A DNA stretch of 64,000 bases from Saprospiraceae bacterium (GTDB lineage: Bacteria > Bacteroidota > Bacteroidia > Chitinophagales > Saprospiraceae), in NCBI GenBank assembly GCA_016722285.1, contig JADKGI010000008.1, positions 146,514 through 210,513 on the forward strand, read 5' to 3'. The notes under the pieces are model-generated. The model was not told where the DNA came from, did not search any database, and was given only the letters and a program-made list of their open reading frames with translations. This document shows positions 58,464 to 64,000 of this stretch, one piece after another. Position 1 is the stretch's first letter. Every line of letters begins with the position of its first letter. The translations under genes were made by a program, and so were the position numbers.

Positions 58464-59818
58464 ATGAAAATATTTATTAGATTAATATTGTTTCAACTGT
58501 TTTTTACATCATCTTTTAAACTTATTTCACAGCCAATTTTGGTAGATAAAGTCATAGCAAGAGTTGGGAGTGAATATATTTTACTTTCAGAAGTTGAGGA
58601 AGAGTTTGCTTATGCTAAATCTAAAGATCCGGGCATTGATGATAATATGAAATGTATTATTATCAACAACATGATTTCCCAAAAATTGGTCATATATCAC
58701 GCTAAAATTGATAGTATTGAGCTTACAGATGAAGAGGTAGAAACACAGCTGGATTATAGATTTGAATCTATACTACGACAAATGAACGGAGATGAATCTT
58801 TTTTGAAGAATATTACGGAGCTACTATAGCAGAAATGAAAGAAAGATTCAGAGATGATCAAAAACACAAGATATTGGCTGAAAAGATGCAGTATAAACTT
58901 ATATCTGAAGTAGAAATTACACCGAGAGAAGTAGAAAAGTTTTTTTATAGTATTCCAAACGACTCACTGCCATATTTCAAATCCGAAATGGAAATATCTG
59001 AAATAGTTTTGGTACCTAAAGTAAATGATGTCGAAAAAAAGAAGGCTTTAGCCAAAATTACGGATCTTCGAAACAAAGTATTGGCTGGAACACTGACATT
59101 TTCAGAAGCAGCGTCTAAGAATTCACAGGATCCAGGATCAGCAATAAAAGGTGGTGATCTGGGATTCGCAAAGCGTGGTTCTTATGTTCCTGAATTTGAA
59201 GCTACTGTTTTTTCACTTGCTAAGGATGAAATATCTGAAATCATCGAAACTGAATTTGGGTTCCATTTTATCCAATTGACAGAACGAAGAGGAAACACAG
59301 TCAGGGCAAAGCATGTCTTAATAAAACCTGAAATCACGAAAGACGATTTGGATAAGGCTAAAGCAATGCTGGACTCAGTCAGAACTGAAATAGTACATGA
59401 CTCATTGACTTTTGAGACAGCTGTAAGAAAATATTCGATGAAGAATCTTCCATCATACAGCAATAGCGGACGGGTTAAAAACCAAAATACAAACAACACT
59501 TTTTTTGCAGCTGATGATCTGGATCCAGATACCTATTTTGCTATATTCGAGCTTAAGCCCGGCGATCTTTCTAAGCCTCTGGAAATTCAATTACCAGATG
59601 GACAAAAAGCTTTTAGACTGATCAAGTTAAATACTATTTCCAAACCGCATAAAGCTAATCTAAAAGAAGATTTCGATAAAATATCAGGATTCGCTAAGGA
59701 AAGTAAAAAGAATGAATATTTTCAAAAATGGCTTGATAAGAAGCGATTAGAGACTTACATTAGTATTGATCCAATGTTTAAGAATTGTAATATTGAAAAT
59801 AAAGAAATGACACCATGA
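58464..59818 (+). CDS. surA: SurA-type periplasmic chaperone/isomerase (frameshift)
   Basis: SurA-like foldase with the standard order: signal (LILFQLFFTSSFKLISQ), N-domain (VIARVGSEYILLSEVEEEFA), rotamase 1 (GGDLGFAKRGSYVPEFEATV ... FGFHFIQLTER) and rotamase 2 (VRAKHVLIKPEITKDD...). One base is missing near 58805-58809; restoring it gives LKEYYGATIAEMKERFRDD and a protein of about 451 residues, as expected. The second frame as read starts inside the N-domain. It closes the three-gene operon and precedes the tRNA gene, which is on the other strand. Confidence 0.87.
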
Positions 59819-59829
59819 TACAAGATAAG

Positions 59830-59903
59830 TGGAGAATACCGGGCTCGAACCGGTGACCTCTACGCTGCCAGCGTAGCGCTCTAGCCAACTGAGCTAATTC
59901 CCC
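59830..59903 (-). tRNA. tRNA-Ala (anticodon GGC)
   Basis: A 74-base minus-strand cloverleaf. The acceptor stem GGGGAAT pairs with ATTCTCC (one G-U), the anticodon stem CTACG/CGTAG closes the loop CTGGCAG, with anticodon GGC for alanine (codons GCC/GCU). The T arm CCGGTTCGAGCCCGG is standard. The genomic 3' end is ...CCA with discriminator A but a full CCA tail is not encoded. A TAnnTTTG box lies 20 bases upstream. Confidence 0.93.
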
Positions 59904-59922
59904 GTATTTTTTAAATGGCGTG

Positions 59923-59930
59923 CAAAAGTA
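59923..59930 (-). promoter_or_regulatory. -7 promoter box for tRNA-Ala
   Basis: The minus strand reads TACTTTTG, an exact TAnnTTTG, 20 bases before the 5' end of the tRNA. Confidence 0.5.
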
Positions 59931-60018
59931 ATCTTTTTTTTTATAATCATAAAACAGGTTACTAAAATAATTAGTTGAAGCTTTGGATTTTATTTAAGAG
60001 TAATGCCCTGCCACTCCT

Positions 60019-61020
60019 ATGTCATATGAATCAGTTATAAAAGAGCTCAGAAATGGAATTCTGCATCCGGTATATTTTTTACATGGGGAAGAGCCTTATT
60101 ATATAGATAAGGTCTCGGAATTTATAGAAGAAAATATCCTGACTGATTCGGAAAAAGCGTTTAATCAATTGATTCTATACGGAAAAGATGTAGAGGCTTC
60201 CACTATCATTGATGAAGCCAGACAATATCCTATGATGTCATCCAAGAGAGTCATCCTTCTGAAGGAAGCACAGGAAATGAAAAGTTTGCCTGAATTACTC
60301 CCATATCTGGAGAATCCTGCTCCCAGTACCATACTTGTTATATGCCATAAATATAATAAGATAGACAAGCGCACCAAGTTTGCTAAAATTATGGAACAGA
60401 AAGCTTTGGTTTTTGAATCGAAGAGAATTTATGAAAATCAAGTACCCGTCTGGGTAAAAGAGTATATTAAATCATTGGGTTATCAGGCAGTAAACGGAGT
60501 AGCTGAATTATTGACTGAATATTTAGGGGCAGATCTAGGAAAAATAAGTAATGAACTTGACAAGTTGATATTGAATGTCTCAAAAAGCAACATCATATCA
60601 ATAGAAGATGTAAAGGAACAAATAGGTATAAGTAAAGAATATGATGTTTTTGAACTTCAGAAAATGCTGGGAGCGAGAGATTATCCCAAAGCGGTAAGAA
60701 TAATAAACTACCTGGCCGATAATCAGACCTCAAATCCGCCTGTTATGGTTATTTCCAATATATTTAGCTATTTCAATAAAGTAATGTTGGTAAGATATCA
60801 TGGATCTAAGAGTGATTTTGAATTATCACGCCTAACTGGTGTCAATTCATTCTTTATTAAGGAATATAGAAATGCTGCCAAAAACTATTCAATTTTACAA
60901 CTTATCCATATTTTCCATTCCTTAAAAGCAGCTGACAAGGCATCAAAAGGTATAGGTACGAGGAGAGCAGATGTAATTTCTGTTTATAAGGATCTGGTTA
61001 TCAGTTGTATAATGGCATAA
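60019..61020 (+). CDS. holA: DNA polymerase III subunit delta
   Basis: Clamp-loader delta subunit that opens the beta clamp. The 333-residue protein has the family's N-terminal HPVYFLHGEEPYYIDKVSEF (degenerate P-loop region), NQLILYGKDVEASTIIDEAR, SSKRVILLKEAQEMK and DLGKISNELDKLILN, followed by the C-terminal collar helices. It is transcribed towards a strong terminator starting just after the stop codon. The start at 60019 gives MSYESVIKELRNGILHPVYF. Confidence 0.92.
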   Translation: MSYESVIKELRNGILHPVYFLHGEEPYYIDKVSEFIEENILTDSEKAFNQLILYGKDVEASTIIDEARQYPMMSSKRVILLKEAQEMKSLPELLPYLENPAPSTILVICHKYNKIDKRTKFAKIMEQKALVFESKRIYENQVPVWVKEYIKSLGYQAVNGVAELLTEYLGADLGKISNELDKLILNVSKSNIISIEDVKEQIGISKEYDVFELQKMLGARDYPKAVRIINYLADNQTSNPPVMVISNIFSYFNKVMLVRYHGSKSDFELSRLTGVNSFFIKEYRNAAKNYSILQLIHIFHSLKAADKASKGIGTRRADVISVYKDLVISCIMA

Positions 61021-61045
61021 AAAAAAGGAGTAAAACTCCTTTTTT
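61021..61045 (+). terminator. Intrinsic terminator after holA
   Basis: AAAAAAGGAGT (61021-61031), loop AAA, ACTCCTTTTTT (61035-61045): a perfect 11-bp stem ending in a T-run, starting right after the holA stop codon. Confidence 0.85.
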
Positions 61046-61081
61046 AAATTTATACATTAATTTCTGATTAAGATTATCTGA

Positions 61082-61339
61082 CTAAACACCAATATGTTGA
61101 GCTTCAGCAATTATTTTCTTTGCTAAATTTAGTATTTGATCGTCATCAAGATGTACAATGCCTCCTGCGGGTCCCGGTTCAATATGGCATCCAACTACCT
61201 GCCCACTTTCGTATTTTTTTGCTCCAAAGTAGTTCCGGACAGTCTGTTCTTCTAAATTTAATTCTGATGCAATTTTGTGAACACTACCTGTAGGTAATGC
61301 ATGTTTAATTTTTCTTAATTCATCAAATGTAATATTCAT
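61082..61339 (-). CDS. Small helix-turn-helix DNA-binding protein
   Basis: An 85-residue protein with an HTH (TGSVHKIASELNLEEQTVRN) and a short basic wing (YFGAKKYESGQVVGCHIEPG), belonging to a small family known in Bacteroidota with the closing GPAGGIVHLDDDQILNLAKK. Target genes are unknown. It is convergent with holA and separated by the terminator and is probably monocistronic. Confidence 0.75.
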   Translation of the reverse strand: MNITFDELRKIKHALPTGSVHKIASELNLEEQTVRNYFGAKKYESGQVVGCHIEPGPAGGIVHLDDDQILNLAKKIIAEAQHIGV

Positions 61340-61557
61340 GTCTGAGAAAATTTAGTGTTGTTAAATAATTACTTCAATGCGAAATATACAATATTGTTTA
61401 ATAAATAGGTATAAAATTATTCAAAAAGTTTGCCAAATAACCATACGTAATTAAATAAATTATATATTAATTATTCATAATCTGAAATTTATAGTATTTG
61501 GTAGGTCTAATATGAATTCCGATTGTCTATAATTTGACCTAAATAATATTGAGAATG

Positions 61558-62766
61558 TTATTTAAAACTTTCGAGACATTTTTTAATTCTGGAGACAGCT
61601 TCTACAAGATCATTATCAGATGCAGCATATGAGAGTCGGATGCAATTTTCATTTCCAAAAGCAGCTCCTGAGACAGTTCCTACATGAGCTTCTGTGAGCA
61701 TGGCTTCAGAAAAATCATCCGCATTTTCAATAGAAACTTTTCCATTACTTGTACCAAAGTAATAGCTAATATCAGGAAAAACATAAAATGCTCCAAGAGG
61801 CTTATTTACTATTATACCAGGCACTTCACATAGTTTTGAGACAATAAGGTCTCTTCTTCTCAAAAATGCATCTCTCATTGCAATGGCTTCTGAACGTTCT
61901 GTCCTTAGCGCCAAAGCGGCAGCTTCCTGACTAAAAGATGCAGCTCCGGAGGTGACTTGACCCTGAACTTTGTTGCAGGCATTTGCCAACCACCCAGGCC
62001 CTGCCATATATCCCAATCTCCAACCCGTCATAGAAAATCCTTTGGAAAATCCATTGATAGTTGCAGTTAAATCCTTTACTTTCTCAAAAGAACCAATACT
62101 CACATGTTCATCTGAGAAATTAATATATTCATAAATTTCATCTGAAACAATAAGAATTTTACCATTGGCACCTATTACTTCTGCAATGGCTTCTAGCTCA
62201 CTTTTAGTATATACTGAACCGGTTGGATTGCAAGGTGATGAAAAGATTAACAATTTTGTCTTTTCAGTGATGGCCTCTTTGATTTGAGAGGCCTTGACTT
62301 TAAAATCATCTTCAATACCCGCACTAACGATGATGGGTGTGCCTCCGGCAAATTTTACTATTTCTATATAAGAAACCCAATATGGTGCTAATATAATGGC
62401 TTCATCACCCTCATCAAGTGTCGATAAACAAATATTTGCAATACTTTGCTTTGCACCATTTGACACCACTATCTGAGTAGGCTCAAACTGCAAATTATTT
62501 TCAATTCTGAACTTATCACAAATGGCTTTACGAAGATCTAAAGTACCCGGAACAGGGGTATATTTTGTATTTCCTCTTTTCAGAGCTGCATAAGCAGCCT
62601 CCTTAATAAATTCAGGTGTGTCGAAATCCGGTTCCCCCAAGCTAAGACTGATTACGCTCACTCCTTTGGATGCCAGGTCACGTGATTTTTGGGCCATCCT
62701 GATAGTGGCAGACTCTTCCATTGCTTGTACTTTAGCTGACAACATTTCTGTTGGATTTATACTCAT
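61558..62766 (-). CDS. Class I PLP-dependent aminotransferase (aspartate aminotransferase-like)
   Basis: A cytoplasmic fold-type I transaminase. The start is placed at the ATG at 62766 (MSINPTEMLSAKVQAMEESA), because a longer frame from 62814 would begin upstream of the -7 promoter box at 62802-62809. Landmarks are ISLSLGEPDFDTPEFIKEAA, SNGAKQSIAN (PLP phosphate region), SSPCNPTGSVY (substrate Asn), IVSDEIYEYI, the PLP Lys in NGFSKGFSMTGWRLGYMAGP and the C-terminal Arg region CIRLSYAA. Aspartate aminotransferase is the usual reaction of this subgroup. About 402 residues. Confidence 0.9.
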   Translation of the reverse strand: MSINPTEMLSAKVQAMEESATIRMAQKSRDLASKGVSVISLSLGEPDFDTPEFIKEAAYAALKRGNTKYTPVPGTLDLRKAICDKFRIENNLQFEPTQIVVSNGAKQSIANICLSTLDEGDEAIILAPYWVSYIEIVKFAGGTPIIVSAGIEDDFKVKASQIKEAITEKTKLLIFSSPCNPTGSVYTKSELEAIAEVIGANGKILIVSDEIYEYINFSDEHVSIGSFEKVKDLTATINGFSKGFSMTGWRLGYMAGPGWLANACNKVQGQVTSGAASFSQEAAALALRTERSEAIAMRDAFLRRRDLIVSKLCEVPGIIVNKPLGAFYVFPDISYYFGTSNGKVSIENADDFSEAMLTEAHVGTVSGAAFGNENCIRLSYAASDNDLVEAVSRIKKCLESFK

Positions 62767-62801
62767 TTTTTTTATTTTTCTTATTAATGACTTAACAGCA
62801 G

Positions 62802-62809
62802 CAAAGTTA
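62802..62809 (-). promoter_or_regulatory. -7 promoter box for the aminotransferase
   Basis: The minus strand reads TAACTTTG, an exact TAnnTTTG, 36 bases upstream of the ATG at 62766, which supports that start over the longer one. Confidence 0.5.
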
Positions 62810-62871
62810 AACAAAATTTTATTTGCTTGTAATAGGCAAATATATATTCTGATCGAACTGAGCTAATGTGT

Positions 62872-63153
62872 TTAAAATATGGTATCAAATTCATCTATAA
62901 TATCACTACTTACCATGCCCATCAATGATTCGGATTTATTTGACGTCATTATATTAAATATATTATTAATGCGTTTCATAGTTTCATCAGAACAAAACAT
63001 TTTAACATCTTTTACGTCATCAACTCCACTTCCATCCCTGAATTTATAAATCTGCTCAAGAAGTAAGTATTCAAATTTAATGCTTATCTTTTCATTCATT
63101 TTAAAAACGGTTACTTTTATTTCTCCAATATCAAATTCATCAATTATTCTCAT
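62872..63153 (-). CDS. Hypothetical protein coupled to the DUF2520 gene
   Basis: A 93-residue protein overlapping the upstream DUF2520 gene by four bases (ATGA), so it is probably translated with it. No signal peptide or membrane span. The N-terminal MRIIDEFDIGEIKVTVFKMN looks like a small beta domain, with the C-terminal half helical and acidic. I do not recognise the family. Function unassigned. Confidence 0.6.
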   Translation of the reverse strand: MRIIDEFDIGEIKVTVFKMNEKISIKFEYLLLEQIYKFRDGSGVDDVKDVKMFCSDETMKRINNIFNIMTSNKSESLMGMVSSDIIDEFDTIF

Positions 63154-63938
63154 TTACTATTATGTTTTAGTTGAATACTATTTGTAAAAATGCTATATAA
63201 ATTAGATAAAATCGAATAATTTTCAAGCATTTTTATTTGCATATTTATTGTGTTGTTATCCTTTCTTATAGCTGGTCCTGTTTGTGTCTTTGCCGGTATG
63301 TTATATTCCACTTTAAGAGCAGTTTCCTTAATCAAAGACAATAAAATCGAAAAATTTATATCTTCGGAATGGCAATATTCAGCTGCAAGACTATAAATGT
63401 GATTCGTAAAATTATTAACTATGACTGCACTCAGGTGTAACTTTGATTTCAGTCCGTCATCTATAATTTCAAAATGATTGGATATAAGTTCGGCTTCTTT
63501 TAACAGAGATATTTTAGTGAAATCATTCGAACCGGTAATTATAACCGGCATTTCATTTGAATAGACAGGTACTGCTCTTTTCAAAGTCTGAACGGGCCAA
63601 AAGCAACCATAATTAATGCAATCTGCCTTTAGTATCTCTGATGATGCATTACCGGATGTATGTGCCAGTATCTGTGTATTATTTAGATTAAAAGGAATTT
63701 CATTAAGTATTTGTAAAATTGAATCATCATTTACACATATAAAATAAATTTGTGCGTCTCTATTAATTTTGTTTAAATCCGATATATATTCTACATTCTG
63801 AAAATTTTTGAAATAAATATTGTCAGCTATTTTTCTGCCATAAATTTGGATCGATTTATTACCAACTTCAGAAAATTGCTTTGCGAGATGCCAGGATACA
63901 TTTCCGCTTCCAAGAATGACCATTAAATCAGATGCCAT
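63150..63938 (-). CDS. Rossmann-like / DUF2520 protein
   Basis: A 262-residue protein with a dinucleotide loop at the very N-terminus (LMVILGSGNVSWHLAKQFSE) and a C-terminal helical DUF2520 domain (SAVIVNNFTNHIYSLAAEYC, then PAKTQTGPAIRKDNNTINM). The architecture resembles pyrroline-5-carboxylate reductase and ketopantoate reductase relatives and is common in Bacteroidota, but no reaction has been firmly established. It overlaps both neighbours (11 bases with the upstream fragment, four with the downstream gene). Confidence 0.85.
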   Translation of the reverse strand: MASDLMVILGSGNVSWHLAKQFSEVGNKSIQIYGRKIADNIYFKNFQNVEYISDLNKINRDAQIYFICVNDDSILQILNEIPFNLNNTQILAHTSGNASSEILKADCINYGCFWPVQTLKRAVPVYSNEMPVIITGSNDFTKISLLKEAELISNHFEIIDDGLKSKLHLSAVIVNNFTNHIYSLAAEYCHSEDINFSILLSLIKETALKVEYNIPAKTQTGPAIRKDNNTINMQIKMLENYSILSNLYSIFTNSIQLKHNSK

Positions 63939-64000
63939 TTCTCATCCTTTGTCGATATCTGAACCATGCGGCCATAAACAGACCTAACATCATTAAAATA
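63928..64000 (-). CDS. C-terminal end of an unidentified membrane-like protein
   Basis: A minus-strand frame runs from the window edge to a TGA at 63928-63930 and ends LMMLGLFMAAWFRYRQRMRN then GI. It overlaps the DUF2520 start by 11 bases. The fragment is a hydrophobic segment followed by a basic tail, as at the cytoplasmic end of a membrane protein. Nothing more can be said. Confidence 0.4.
   Translation of the reverse strand, partial: ILMMLGLFMAAWFRYRQRMRNGI

Noticed and set aside
61340..61557. Possible third copy of the intergenic repeat
   Set aside because: Only a short ATAATTTGA...CCTAAATAAT tail agrees, and the rest does not align; too weak.
1..64000. CRISPR array, transposase, phage or toxin-antitoxin module
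   Set aside because: I found no regularly spaced direct repeats, no transposase or integrase motifs, and no toxin-antitoxin pair; neighbours are ordinary chromosomal genes.

Overview
The window looks like chromosomal sequence from an AT-rich member of the Bacteroidota, most likely a Saprospiria-like environmental lineage. That placement is an inference. It rests on repeated TAnnTTTG -7 promoter boxes, PorV- and PorE-like type IX secretion components, a fused 2-oxoacid dehydrogenase E1 of the Bacteroidota type, the korAB plus GltD-like oxidoreductase operon, and the small HTH, WbqC and DUF2520 families. I see no rRNA, CRISPR array, prophage or transposase.

Layout. 1-9.2 kb: a secreted protein start cut by the window edge, a DPM1-like glycosyltransferase, fused E1, uvrB, a 48-residue membrane peptide, era, a CDF metal exporter, and two copies of a diverged intergenic repeat. 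9.2-17 kb: hotdog thioesterase, PorV/PorQ-like barrel, gamma-glutamyltransferase, DUF58 protein, PPK2, S4 RNA-binding protein, Nnr NAD(P)HX repair enzyme and a sirtuin lacking its usual catalytic His. 17-24 kb: an intact gluconate permease beside remnants of gntK and gnd, then the ferredoxin-dependent operon FAD oxidoreductase-korA-korB. 24-32.7 kb: MBL hydrolase, ribH, TPR protein, AsmA-like giant, deoD, and a PorE-like protein with an in-frame TGA. 32.7-39.7 kb: TetR-TolC-HlyD-ABC-ABC-permease-permease efflux operon (YbhGFSR type). 39.7-42 kb: bacterial dynamin and WbqC. 42-49 kb: a second efflux operon on the minus strand (TetR-TolC-MFP-RND) with a clear TetR operator. 49-64 kb: pirin, amidohydrolase, a beta-barrel protein, dnaG, dapB, a three-gene periplasmic PPIase/chaperone operon, tRNA-Ala(GGC), holA, a small HTH protein, an aminotransferase, a DUF2520 protein and a cut gene end.

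A striking property of the window is the number of single-base frame disruptions in otherwise conserved genes: E1, uvrB (2), nnr, korA, the FAD oxidoreductase (2), asmA, deoD, ppiase-1 (3) and surA, most of them in or next to short A/T or G runs. Because uvrB, nnr and surA-type genes are normally intact, I read most as sequence errors of a long-read or metagenome assembly. For those genes I give the full reconstructed span. The gntK/gnd remnants are different: large parts are missing, so they look like real decay. I found no clearly undescribed multi-gene system. The best candidates for a second look are the His-to-Pro sirtuin, the 145-bp intergenic repeat pair, the PorE-like in-frame stop, the dynamin and the gluconate locus decay.
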